From: Bacteroidales bacterium UBA4912
Lineage (GTDB): Bacteria; Bacteroidota; Bacteroidia; Bacteroidales; Dysgonomonadaceae
DNA: 13,305 bases
Direction of reading: 5' to 3'
Assembly (NCBI GenBank): GCA_002398875.1
Contig: DHCC01000033.1
Span: 1-13,305, forward strand
Shown here: piece by piece, positions 1 to 6,897 of the stretch
How the letters are laid out: the number at the start of each line of letters is the position of its first letter
Numbering within the stretch: the stretch's first letter is position 1
Program-made: the position numbers and the translations under genes
The notes under the pieces: model-generated
Databases searched by the model: none
Told to the model about the DNA's origin: nothing
The model's input: the letters and a program-made list of their open reading frames with translations, nothing else

Positions 1-16
1 AATCCCGCTCGGATCA
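1..16 (+). tRNA. 3' end of a tRNA gene (partial, amino acid unknown)
   Basis: The first 16 bases read as a tRNA tail cut by the window edge. AAT (1-3) fits the end of the T-loop, CCCGC (4-8) the 3' side of the T-stem, TCGGATC (9-15) the 3' side of the acceptor stem, and A16 the discriminator base. CCA is not encoded (CTCT follows), which is normal in Bacteroidota. A rho-independent terminator begins ten bases later, as expected for a tRNA transcript. The 5' acceptor strand should read GATCCGA and the 5' T-stem GCGGG, both outside the window. The anticodon is not visible, so the isotype cannot be named. The call rests on few bases. Confidence 0.5.
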
Positions 17-26
17 CTCTAAAAAT

Positions 27-63
27 AAAGCACTTGCAACAAATATTTGTAGGTGCTTTTTTT
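27..63 (+). terminator. Rho-independent terminator, probably bidirectional
   Basis: A 13-base-pair stem with two G-T wobbles (27-39 with 47-59) closes a seven-base loop and runs into seven T residues (57-63). It follows directly on the probable tRNA end. Read on the minus strand, the same hairpin is followed by a short T-rich tract (complement of 21-26). It can therefore also end the convergent secreted-protein gene, whose stop codon lies 26 bases away. Confidence 0.8.
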
Positions 64-88
64 GTTTCATGACTTATTTACCTGAATA

Positions 89-1813
89 TTAATTAAGAGG
101 TATTTCAATATATTTATTGAATCCCGATCCTCCTAAACTCCCCGCATCATATACAAGTCCGTAAACGGGTGTCAGTGACTGATTAAGAAGAACCTGACCT
201 CTTACCCATGAACCATCTATATCTGCTACAATTCTTTTAATTTGTGGAGCTTCTACAGCTAATCCTTCATTAATCTGAACGGTTGAGAGATATATATTAC
301 AGTTCTCTTCAGATATAAATGTCACAAAAACCCTGTTATCGTGAGCCACCGCATCAGCTGCTACCTGATCAGAATCAACAGGATTAGTTACAACCACACG
401 ATCCGATACTTGCAAAGGTTTACTCCATTCACCATTGTCAGGTTTTGAAATCATATAAAGATAACCGTCCATATCACGGTATACCACTACCAGTGTGTTT
501 ATTTCATGAAGATAAATGAGTGGCAGAATTGACATAGACTCATCTTCCGTTAATCCAATCTCTTCAGCTATCTGCACCGGTTCAGTTAGTGTGTTATCAA
601 TGAGTAATTGCCTGTGCCAGCCATGTCCATAAACGGTTTTATAGGCTATATCTACAGTTCCGTTAGGGCGAGCAACAAGAGCCGGACTGGTTAGCCAATA
701 TGGTTTATCTATATCCAGTGGGAATTCCTTACCCCAAATACCTTCCGTTGAGCGAATTGATAGATGAAGCTTATCGTCTGCTCCAAATATTGCAACTAAA
801 CTGCCGTCAGGACGTGCTACCACATCAGCTACCTGTGTTGGCGGCTCAATAGGCAGCGAAATGGTATCTGAGTCTATAATCCAATGGTCAGGTGTATCTG
901 TGTTATCTGAAGTTGCAAATGCGTGATGTATAACCTCATCTGAAGTTTGGTGTACAATGTGAATTATTCCATCATCAGTCATTACCGACCCGACACCTTC
1001 AAGGTCACCAATCGAAGGACGGTTATTACCATCTACCTCTGTCCATGTTTTACCTCCATCTGAAGACTTCACCATCATAAATACGTTGTCAGTCTCCGTT
1101 GGTTCCATTATGAAGTACAGCAGACCATCAGCTGTTTCCCACGGTCCAATTCTTGCGGGTGTTTCAACAAAAGTGCCACCAAGATGGTATTCCGGAACCG
1201 TGACTGTGAATTCAGGTACGAGGCCTGCAAGTGGTTCACCGTATTGATCTGTCATTCTAAACGATATACGGTCACCATCCTTCACCTGTGTGGGGCCATC
1301 AGACCAGTGACGTATAACCACAGCCCATTCCCATTCAGCCGACTCCTTACCATTTCCGTGTGGCATCCATCTGGGTGTCACCGGTGAAAGAGCAATTCCC
1401 GCTCCGGGGGTTGAAGTAAATTTGGAAACATTTAGTAAGTCTTCCGCTTCTTCACCAACAAAAATATTCTCACAACTAACTATACTTGCAATTGGCGAAT
1501 TGGTTGATTCGTAAGGAAACTCCTCTGCCTCCATATATATCCAGTTACTTCCATTTATTCTATACTGTAAACTATATTGACGCATATTTTCAGATCCATC
1601 TGTCTCAGTTTCGAATCTGACTCTGAATGGTGTGTCTACTGTTTGCACAGGTGCAACATTCACATCAGCTGCCCATCCTGCATCTTCATCAAGGTCTTCA
1701 GTGAAGTCTGCCCTGAATCTGAAAGCAGTTACTTTATCAGGTGACTCGCCATAAGCCATGTTTGCACACAAGGTTAATACTAAAACAGTGGTTATAAATT
1801 TGTAAAGTTTCAT
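89..1813 (-). CDS. Secreted BNR/Asp-box repeat protein (sialidase-like propeller, substrate unknown)
   Basis: 574 residues. An N-terminal Sec signal peptide (basic MKLYK, hydrophobic stretch, likely cleavage after AYG near residue 22) sends it out of the cytoplasm. Cys16 does not sit in a valid lipobox, so it is not predicted to be a lipoprotein. Residues 25 to about 210 look like a beta-sandwich region with an RFRADF start. From about 215 the pattern changes to short beta-strand repeats with one clear Asp-box at 250-257 (SSDGGKTW) and weaker relatives such as the segment containing SKPDNGEWSKP, which suggests a sialidase-type beta-propeller. I see no sialidase FRIP motif or Arg triad, so glycosidase activity is not supported; a carbohydrate- or protein-binding role is as likely. 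It is divergent from the TonB-receptor gene and shares a 189-base upstream region with it. The start fits the signal peptide; there is no strong ribosome binding site. Confidence 0.75.
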   Translation of the reverse strand: MKLYKFITTVLVLTLCANMAYGESPDKVTAFRFRADFTEDLDEDAGWAADVNVAPVQTVDTPFRVRFETETDGSENMRQYSLQYRINGSNWIYMEAEEFPYESTNSPIASIVSCENIFVGEEAEDLLNVSKFTSTPGAGIALSPVTPRWMPHGNGKESAEWEWAVVIRHWSDGPTQVKDGDRISFRMTDQYGEPLAGLVPEFTVTVPEYHLGGTFVETPARIGPWETADGLLYFIMEPTETDNVFMMVKSSDGGKTWTEVDGNNRPSIGDLEGVGSVMTDDGIIHIVHQTSDEVIHHAFATSDNTDTPDHWIIDSDTISLPIEPPTQVADVVARPDGSLVAIFGADDKLHLSIRSTEGIWGKEFPLDIDKPYWLTSPALVARPNGTVDIAYKTVYGHGWHRQLLIDNTLTEPVQIAEEIGLTEDESMSILPLIYLHEINTLVVVYRDMDGYLYMISKPDNGEWSKPLQVSDRVVVTNPVDSDQVAADAVAHDNRVFVTFISEENCNIYLSTVQINEGLAVEAPQIKRIVADIDGSWVRGQVLLNQSLTPVYGLVYDAGSLGGSGFNKYIEIPLN

Positions 1814-1861
1814 TTTAATTTTTATTAAACATTATGCCTATCTGCTTAGAAGCTTTAGAAG

Positions 1862-1869
1862 CAAAGTTA
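1862..1869 (-). promoter_or_regulatory. -7 promoter element of the BNR-protein gene
   Basis: On the minus strand these bases read TAACTTTG, a full match to the Bacteroidota -7 consensus TAnnTTTG, 48 bases before the ATG at 1813. No TTTG at the usual -33 spacing is evident. The upstream extension ATTAATTAA is shared, with one mismatch, with the esterase promoter near 10666. Confidence 0.55.
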
Positions 1870-1917
1870 ATTAATTTCAATCACAATATTATAATTTACA
1901 GTAACAGCAAACAGGGA

Positions 1918-1957
1918 TGTAACAATAACTTAATTTTTCGTTAACCAATCTGTAACA
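1918..1957 (+). promoter_or_regulatory. Four direct repeats at 11-base spacing, PhoB-box-like operator
   Basis: Four heptamers lie at exact 11-base intervals: TGTAACA (1918), CTTAATT (1929), GTTAACC (1940) and TGTAACA (1951), with four-base spacers. All have TAA at positions 3-5, and the outer two are identical. Seven-base direct repeats with four-base spacers are the known layout of binding sites for PhoB/PhoP-type OmpR-family regulators (CTGTCAT in Escherichia, TTAACA-like in Bacillus, CTTAACC-like in cyanobacteria). The array ends nine bases before the -7 element of the receptor gene, where such an activator would take the place of a -33 contact. Assignment to Pho control is inference, supported by the phosphatase gene in the same cluster. 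Confidence 0.4.
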
Positions 1958-1966
1958 TTAAAGAGG

Positions 1967-1974
1967 TTACTTTG
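1967..1974 (+). promoter_or_regulatory. -7 promoter element of the receptor-phosphatase cluster
   Basis: TTACTTTG matches the Bacteroidota -7 consensus TAnnTTTG at seven of eight bases and is followed by C, as is common. It lies 28 bases before the receptor ATG. There is no convincing -33 TTTG, which fits an activator-dependent promoter given the direct repeats immediately upstream. No comparable element is seen before the next two plus-strand genes, so this is the likely promoter for all three. Confidence 0.5.
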
Positions 1975-2002
1975 CACTTTAATATATTTTAAAGACAAAA
2001 TA

Positions 2003-4768
2003 ATGCGAAAAACAATTACACTTTTAACGCTTTTTATAATGGCATTCAGCTTAATCTATGCCATTGAAGATCCTGTTAATGTAAACACACCCGGAGCACT
2101 TACCGGAAGGGTTGTTGATGAGTCAGGTTACGTATTGCCCGGAGCAACAATTACTGTGGAAGGTACAAATATTGGCACCGTGAGTGATGTAAACGGTTTC
2201 TTCCGTTTAAATGGTCTTGAAGATGGTAATTATAAAGTAAAGATCTCATACATAGGATTTAATCCGGAGGAGAAGGATATTGTAATCAGTAATAATAGAA
2301 CTTCATCTCTCGATAATATAGTTCTACGTGAAGGAATTTTGATGAAGGAATTTGTAGTTACAGGTTTGAATTCACAGCACAAAGCTATGTCACAACAGAA
2401 GAATAATATCAATATCTCTAATGTTATTTCTGCAGATCAAGTATCACGATTTCCCGACTCCAATATAGGTGATGCCCTTAAGCGTATCCCCGGAATAAAT
2501 GTTCAGTATGACCAGGGAGAAGCAAGATTCGGACATATAAGAGGAACAAATCCAAATTTAAACTCTGTGCAAATTGACGGAACACGTATTCCTTCGGCCG
2601 AATCAGGTGAGCGTTCTGTTCAGCTCGACCTTATCCCTTCTGACATGGTACAGACAATTGAAGTAAATAAGGTTATCACACCTGATATGGATGCAGATGC
2701 AATCGGAGGATCTGTAAATCTGATAACAAAGAGTCAGCCAGTTGGCAGAAGAATCACTGCCCTTGCCGGTAGTGGTTATAATCTTATTTCTGAACGTCCA
2801 ACATTAAACTTGGGCTTCAGTTACGGAGATCGATATTTTAATGATAATCTGGGAATGGTATTTGCTTTATCTTATCAAAACAACCCTGCAGGCTCTGATA
2901 ATGTAGAGTTTGAATGGGAAAAGGATGATAATGGTAAAATGTATACTGCAGATTACCAAGTACGTCAATATTACGTTCAGCGTGAACATCAGAGCTACTC
3001 ATTAGCATTCGATTATGTATTTAATCCTGATCATAAAATTTATTGGAGCGGATTATATAATAAACGACGCGACTGGGAGACCCGCTACCGTATGAGCATT
3101 GAGAGTGAACCTGATGGCGATGGTGGTTATATCAGCGAAGTAGTAAGAGATTTGAAGTTCGGCTTGTCGGATACAAAAAATGCAAGACTTGAAGATCAGC
3201 AGGTACAGTCTTTCTCTTTAGGCGGAGAACATTTCTTTGGAAACCTTGGTATGACTTGGGGAGGAAATTACTCAAAAGCCAGCCAGGAGCGTCCTCATGA
3301 ACGTGCAATGGGTGTAATAGTTGAAGATGTGGAAACGCAATTTGACTTTAGTGATACACGCAAACCATACTTCAGGAGTTCACCCGTCGATATTAATTAT
3401 ATCTCCAGCTTTGAGTTTGATGAACTAGAAGAAAGCTATGGATATACAGACGACAGAGATATAACAGCTAAAGTTGATTTTACTCTTCCCTTTAATACAT
3501 CAGGCAGCTGGATGAACAGTCTGGAATTTGGAGGAAGCATTAAAGATAAATCCAAGAGTAACCACAGTGAACTGATTTCATACGAGCCTATTAATGAAGA
3601 TGGATTTAATGATTTAATCCACAGGACTGCAACTGATGAGACACGCGACAATTTCCTCGCTGGTGATTATAAAGCCGGTCAATTTCCAAATACTAAGGAG
3701 ATTGGTGCTATTTCTCTTGCAGAAAACAGTGATTTTGAATATGAAGAAGATATAGAGGAAGGATTGGCAAATTTTGATGCCGACGAAACAGTTACAGCTG
3801 GATATATCAGGTATGACCAGCGACTATATGATAAAGTAGATCTTTTACTAGGACTAAGGGTTGAAAATACTCGTTCAAAATACAATGCATTTCAGTTTGA
3901 TGAAGAAGAGGAGATTTTGACACCTGTTTCTTCAGAAGATGATTCATACACCAACTTTCTACCGGCAGTTATTGCAAAATGGGATGTGAACAATGACTTT
4001 AAAGTTAAAGCTGCATGGACTAATACACTTGCACGTCCTAACTACGATTTCCTGGCACCTACAAAAAGTTTTAGCAATATTGAAAATTACATTACTGTTG
4101 GTAATCCGGAGCTTTTGCCTACAAAGTCGATGAACTTCGATCTTATGGCAGAGTATTATGTAAATGGCGGACTTTTCTCAGCAGGAGTATTTTATAAAGA
4201 TATTATAGATTTTATAGTAGAGGAGAGACTTTCAAATCATACATTTGATAATCATACATGGGACAGATTCACACGTCCGATTAATGCCGGTGATGCTAAT
4301 CTGTTTGGATTTGAAGCATCTATTCAGCAAAACCTGAATTTCCTGCCCGGATTCCTTAAACATTTTAATGTATATACTAACTACACTTATAATCATTCAA
4401 GCGTTAAAAACTTTAATTACGAAGGTAGAGAAAATGAAGAATTGAGTATGCCGGGAACACCTTCTCATACTTTCAATGCTGCATTGGGTTATGATACCCG
4501 CAAATTCTCTGCTCGCCTTTCTTATAACTTCGCTTCCGACTTTATTGATGAGCTTGGAGAAGAGGCGTTCTACGACAGATATTATGACAAGGTAAACTAT
4601 CTTGACTTTAATATGAACGTAAGAGTAGGAGATTATGTTAATATCTATGCAAATGTCAACAATCTGCTAAATCAGCCGTTGCATTATTACCAGGGAAGCA
4701 AAGAATACACTATGCAAACTGAATATTACAACGTTCGTTTTGATGCAGGCGTTAAAGTTACATTCTGA
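2003..4768 (+). CDS. TonB-dependent outer-membrane receptor with CarboxypepD_reg-like domain
   Basis: 921 residues, a full-length receptor. In order: signal peptide (about 1-20), CarboxypepD_reg-like beta-sandwich (about 34-110, with the LPGATITVEGTNIGT segment), a TonB-box-like EFVVTG (116-121), plug domain (about 137-243, with the IRG/LNSVQIDGTRIP and GGSVNLITK segments), then a beta-barrel ending in the terminal Phe that outer-membrane proteins need for assembly. The plug resembles the TonB-Xanth-Caul type rather than classic SusC, and no SusD gene follows, so a glycan SusCD pair is unlikely. It should import a substrate across the outer membrane using TonB-ExbBD energy. The next gene encodes a secreted phosphatase 45 bases downstream, hinting at an organophosphate or its product. 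The substrate is inferred from that context only. Known analogues include TonB receptors beside phytase genes in proteobacteria. Confidence 0.93.
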   Translation: MRKTITLLTLFIMAFSLIYAIEDPVNVNTPGALTGRVVDESGYVLPGATITVEGTNIGTVSDVNGFFRLNGLEDGNYKVKISYIGFNPEEKDIVISNNRTSSLDNIVLREGILMKEFVVTGLNSQHKAMSQQKNNINISNVISADQVSRFPDSNIGDALKRIPGINVQYDQGEARFGHIRGTNPNLNSVQIDGTRIPSAESGERSVQLDLIPSDMVQTIEVNKVITPDMDADAIGGSVNLITKSQPVGRRITALAGSGYNLISERPTLNLGFSYGDRYFNDNLGMVFALSYQNNPAGSDNVEFEWEKDDNGKMYTADYQVRQYYVQREHQSYSLAFDYVFNPDHKIYWSGLYNKRRDWETRYRMSIESEPDGDGGYISEVVRDLKFGLSDTKNARLEDQQVQSFSLGGEHFFGNLGMTWGGNYSKASQERPHERAMGVIVEDVETQFDFSDTRKPYFRSSPVDINYISSFEFDELEESYGYTDDRDITAKVDFTLPFNTSGSWMNSLEFGGSIKDKSKSNHSELISYEPINEDGFNDLIHRTATDETRDNFLAGDYKAGQFPNTKEIGAISLAENSDFEYEEDIEEGLANFDADETVTAGYIRYDQRLYDKVDLLLGLRVENTRSKYNAFQFDEEEEILTPVSSEDDSYTNFLPAVIAKWDVNNDFKVKAAWTNTLARPNYDFLAPTKSFSNIENYITVGNPELLPTKSMNFDLMAEYYVNGGLFSAGVFYKDIIDFIVEERLSNHTFDNHTWDRFTRPINAGDANLFGFEASIQQNLNFLPGFLKHFNVYTNYTYNHSSVKNFNYEGRENEELSMPGTPSHTFNAALGYDTRKFSARLSYNFASDFIDELGEEAFYDRYYDKVNYLDFNMNVRVGDYVNIYANVNNLLNQPLHYYQGSKEYTMQTEYYNVRFDAGVKVTF

Positions 4769-4780
4769 TAAATTATTCAA

Positions 4781-4807
4781 TTCAAAAATTCATTATTCAA
4801 AAATTCA
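4781..4807 (+). repeat. 15-base tandem repeat in the receptor-phosphatase spacer
   Basis: TTCAAAAATTCA occurs at 4781-4792 and again at 4796-4807, a 15-base period, and ATTATTCAA occurs at 4772 and 4792. The repeats fill nearly all of the 45-base gap between the receptor stop and the phosphatase ATG. No promoter or Shine-Dalgarno is visible in it. It may be slippage-generated spacer sequence. Confidence 0.6.
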
Positions 4808-4813
4808 AATAAG

Positions 4814-5785
4814 ATGAAGCTTAAAAATATTTTAGTCCTTTTTCTCACTGTTATGTTTTCATTGACGGCTGTTCAGGGACAAAGTAAAAAGATAAATGTA
4901 GAAATTGCTTATGAAGATGGTTATAATTTCTTTATAGCAAACGATTTAGGGAGAAACGGATATTACAAACAAAAGGATGTTGCCAGAGTAATGGGTGAAT
5001 ATGCCGATAGTGATGATGTTGGTTTAGAATTTATTGTTGCAGCAGGTGATACACACCATTGGGGTGGGGTGGAAAGCGTGCATGATCCGCTTTGGATGAC
5101 CAACTTTGAACTTATTTATGATCATCCTTCTCTGAGAGATCCATGGTACCCTATTTTAGGAAACCATGAGTATCAGGGCAATACTCAGGCAGTTATTGAC
5201 TACAGCAATATTTCCCGCAGATGGGAAATGCCTGACAGGTACTATACTGTTGAGGTTTTACCCGAAGATGAAGAAGAAGCCGAAGAGTTCTCTACCGCAG
5301 AGGTTTTCTTTATTGATACCACACCGCTTATAAGTTCTTACCACGAAGAAGGTAACAAATACATAGATATTCACAAACAAGACAGCACCAAACAATTGCG
5401 ATGGCTTGAAGGACAGTTGGCAAGCTCAACTGCTGAATTCAAGATTGTAATAGGGCATCACCCTATTTACGTATCCGAAAAGAAAAGAGTAGATGAGCAA
5501 GATCTGGTACAAAAACTTGACCCCCTATTACGTAATTATGATGTAGCACTATATGTTGCCGGTCACTCCCACACTTTTCAGCATTTAAAGAAAGACGGAT
5601 CTGATGTAAACTATGTAGTAAACAGTTCAGGTTCACTTGCTCGTGAACCAATTCAAGGACCCGATACTGAGTTCTGTTCATCAGACGAAGGTTTCTCTGT
5701 TGTATCGATAGGTAAAAACAAGATGAAGATGACCTTCATTAATTATTTAGGAGATCCAATTTATCAATTTGAAATAGTTAAATAG
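4814..5785 (+). CDS. Secreted metallophosphatase, TRAP/purple-acid-phosphatase-like
   Basis: 323 residues: a signal peptide (about 1-22) followed by a calcineurin-like phosphoesterase domain that releases phosphate from organic esters in the periplasm or outside. The metal-binding blocks are in order: D44 in NDLG, D79 in GDTHH, N117-H118 in GNHEY, H215 in GHHP, H251 and H253 in GHSH. The stretch around WYPILGNHEYQGN and YSNISRRW matches the tartrate-resistant acid phosphatase (ACP5) pattern. The iron-ligand Tyr of that family, three residues after the second Asp (GDNFY), is His82 here, so a different metal or no purple colour is expected. It lies 45 bases after the receptor with no promoter of its own, so co-transcription is likely. 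A phosphodiesterase or pyrophosphatase activity is possible; the natural substrate is unknown. Confidence 0.88.
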   Translation: MKLKNILVLFLTVMFSLTAVQGQSKKINVEIAYEDGYNFFIANDLGRNGYYKQKDVARVMGEYADSDDVGLEFIVAAGDTHHWGGVESVHDPLWMTNFELIYDHPSLRDPWYPILGNHEYQGNTQAVIDYSNISRRWEMPDRYYTVEVLPEDEEEAEEFSTAEVFFIDTTPLISSYHEEGNKYIDIHKQDSTKQLRWLEGQLASSTAEFKIVIGHHPIYVSEKKRVDEQDLVQKLDPLLRNYDVALYVAGHSHTFQHLKKDGSDVNYVVNSSGSLAREPIQGPDTEFCSSDEGFSVVSIGKNKMKMTFINYLGDPIYQFEIVK

Positions 5786-5826
5786 ATAATAAGCATTTTA
5801 GCACCCATTGGTGAAATATATTGTAT

Positions 5827-6534
5827 ATGAAACCAAAGAGTTATATTTTATTTTTATTAGTAATTGCTGTTTCAGCATCACTTCTTTTTATAGGGAAGTG
5901 GTCTGAAGCAGTTTTTTTATTAAACTCACTTCCCGCGATAATAAACAAAAACCTCATTTATCAACCAATAACCCTATTATTAACTTTTCTACTGCTTATT
6001 GTTTTTCGTTATTCGCGAAAAGAAGTATTCACCGCCCATTTTAGAAAAGGTGAAATTTCTGCAACCATTTTACCTGAGACGTGGACAGGTATCAATCCGA
6101 AAGAAACAGAAAACTGGAAACATATCGGACGCAACTTTACTATTATCATCACAGCTGTTACGGCTGTCGTTGTGTTCTTTCAGGTAATAAATCAAGAGAG
6201 TATAAATTGGAACAACTGGCTTAGATATCTTCATTTCATTCTATTATTTTCACTTATAAATTCTTTTGTTGAAGAGATGATTACCCGTTTAGGGGTGGTC
6301 ATAAGCTTGAAAGACATAATTTCTGATAAAAAGATCCCTATTGTATCGGCTGCTATTTTCGGAATAGTCCATTACTGGGGAACCCCCGGAGGAATTGACG
6401 GAATATTGTTTGCCGGATTCCTTGGCTGGTTCCTCACCAAATCTATCATTGAAACACGCGGTATTTACTGGGCTTGGCTCATACATTTCTTGCAAGATGT
6501 GGTAATCTTTTCAGCAATGCTACTTACCATCTGA
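5827..6534 (+). CDS. CPBP-family intramembrane metalloprotease (CAAX/Abi type)
   Basis: 235 residues from the ATG at 5827. It is an integral inner-membrane protein with about six to seven hydrophobic segments. The C-terminal half carries the CPBP (PF02517) motifs: EEMITR (EExxxR), FGIVHYWG (FxxxH) and HFLQD (HxxxD), the glutamates and histidines that form the intramembrane metal site. The family includes CAAX prenyl-protease relatives, bacteriocin-immunity and other bacterial proteins; the target cannot be told here. An in-frame TTG at 5821 lies seven bases after GGTG (5810-5813) and would add two residues. I prefer ATG, though the spacing to GGTG favours TTG. The gene follows the phosphatase by 41 bases with no clear promoter and is probably the last gene of the cluster; its link to phosphatase function is unknown. 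Confidence 0.87.
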   Translation: MKPKSYILFLLVIAVSASLLFIGKWSEAVFLLNSLPAIINKNLIYQPITLLLTFLLLIVFRYSRKEVFTAHFRKGEISATILPETWTGINPKETENWKHIGRNFTIIITAVTAVVVFFQVINQESINWNNWLRYLHFILLFSLINSFVEEMITRLGVVISLKDIISDKKIPIVSAAIFGIVHYWGTPGGIDGILFAGFLGWFLTKSIIETRGIYWAWLIHFLQDVVIFSAMLLTI

Positions 6535-6579
6535 AGCCGATGAATCAGATAACCGACACACAATTAAGCATTCAGATAG

Positions 6580-6747
6580 AAACAGGCAAAAGTAAACCGA
6601 CTGGACACTTTCAAATTTGCCTTTGATGATAACTTTATTAATGTACTAATTAGCAGGGTAGAGCAGAACAGCGAGATTGTTGACAAAATTCTTACCAATA
6701 AAGCATTTGGTGATTGGGTGAAGGAGTTTTATATGAAAAGACCATAC
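6580..6747 (+). pseudogene. C-terminal remnant, possibly of a type I restriction HsdR-like protein
   Basis: Bases 6580 onward are open in one frame up to a TAA at 6808-6810. The first ATG in that frame is at 6733 and no GTG or TTG start precedes it. The reading from 6601 has clear protein character: LDTFKFAFDDNFINVLISRV, then EQNSEIVDKILTNKAFGDWV, then KEFYMKRPY. This amphipathic helical pattern resembles the last helices of type I restriction endonuclease R subunits or related helicases (a recurring VxxRxxxN..I..KIL.....F...VKEFYMKRVY pattern). That identification is from memory and tentative. After about 6747 the reading (CNLILNWFLTC...) no longer looks like family sequence. An in-frame TAG at 6577 and the intact CPBP gene just upstream show that the rest of the gene is gone. 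Confidence 0.45.
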
Positions 6748-6757
6748 TGCAACCTAA

Positions 6758-6812
6758 TTCTTAACTGGTTCTTAACTTGCCCTTACCTCGCTCTTATGTT
6801 CTCCTTTTAAAA
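6758..6812 (+). repeat. Degenerate 11-base tandem repeat, about five units
   Basis: Cutting from 6758 in 11-base steps gives TTCTTAACTGG, TTCTTAACTTG, CCCTTACCTCG, CTCTTATGTTC and TCCTTTTAAAA. The first two units match at 10 of 11 positions and CTTA is kept in the first four. The period equals that of the array upstream of the receptor gene, and CTTAACT-four bases-CTTAACT (6760-6777) resembles a PHO-box pair. No plus-strand gene follows within the window, so if it was an operator its gene is missing. Coincidental slippage repeats are an alternative. Confidence 0.5.
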
Positions 6813-6832
6813 GAGGGCAAAGTAAGGTTTTT
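6771..6832 (+). terminator. Possible terminator hairpin after the CPBP gene region
   Basis: CTTAACTTGCCCT (6771-6783) pairs with AGGGCAAAGTAAG (6814-6826) at 11 of 13 positions around a 30-base loop that contains the palindrome CTTTTAAAAG (6804-6813). Five T residues follow at 6828-6832. The large loop and overlap with the 11-base repeat make this weaker than the hairpin at 27-63. Confidence 0.35.
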
Positions 6833-6897
6833 GTCAGTGTAAACTTACTTCGAATTATGGGTGATGTATTATGTATGTTGTGTTGTATTTTTTACCT

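Larger units (their letters stand above)
6535..6897. other. 363-base gap without an intact gene
   Basis: This gap separates convergent genes. It contains a start-less coding remnant (6580-6747), an 11-base-period repeat (6758-6812) and an imperfect inverted repeat running into five T residues (6771-6832). Bases 6833-6897 are T/G-rich and I see no feature in them. No complete small gene is supported on either strand. Confidence 0.6.

Noticed and set aside
89..1813. Active sialidase
   Set aside because: Only one clear Asp-box; no FRIP motif, Arg triad or Tyr/Glu pair could be identified.
2003..5785. Polysaccharide utilisation locus (SusC/SusD type)
   Set aside because: No SusD-like gene or glycoside hydrolase follows the receptor, and the plug resembles the TonB-Xanth-Caul type more than SusC.
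5821..5826. TTG start for the CPBP protease
   Set aside because: An ATG lies two codons later and fits the membrane-protein N-terminus; TTG is kept only as an alternative because of its better spacing to GGTG.
6758..6812. CRISPR array
   Set aside because: The units are only 11 bases, contiguous without spacers and degenerate; no cas genes are present.
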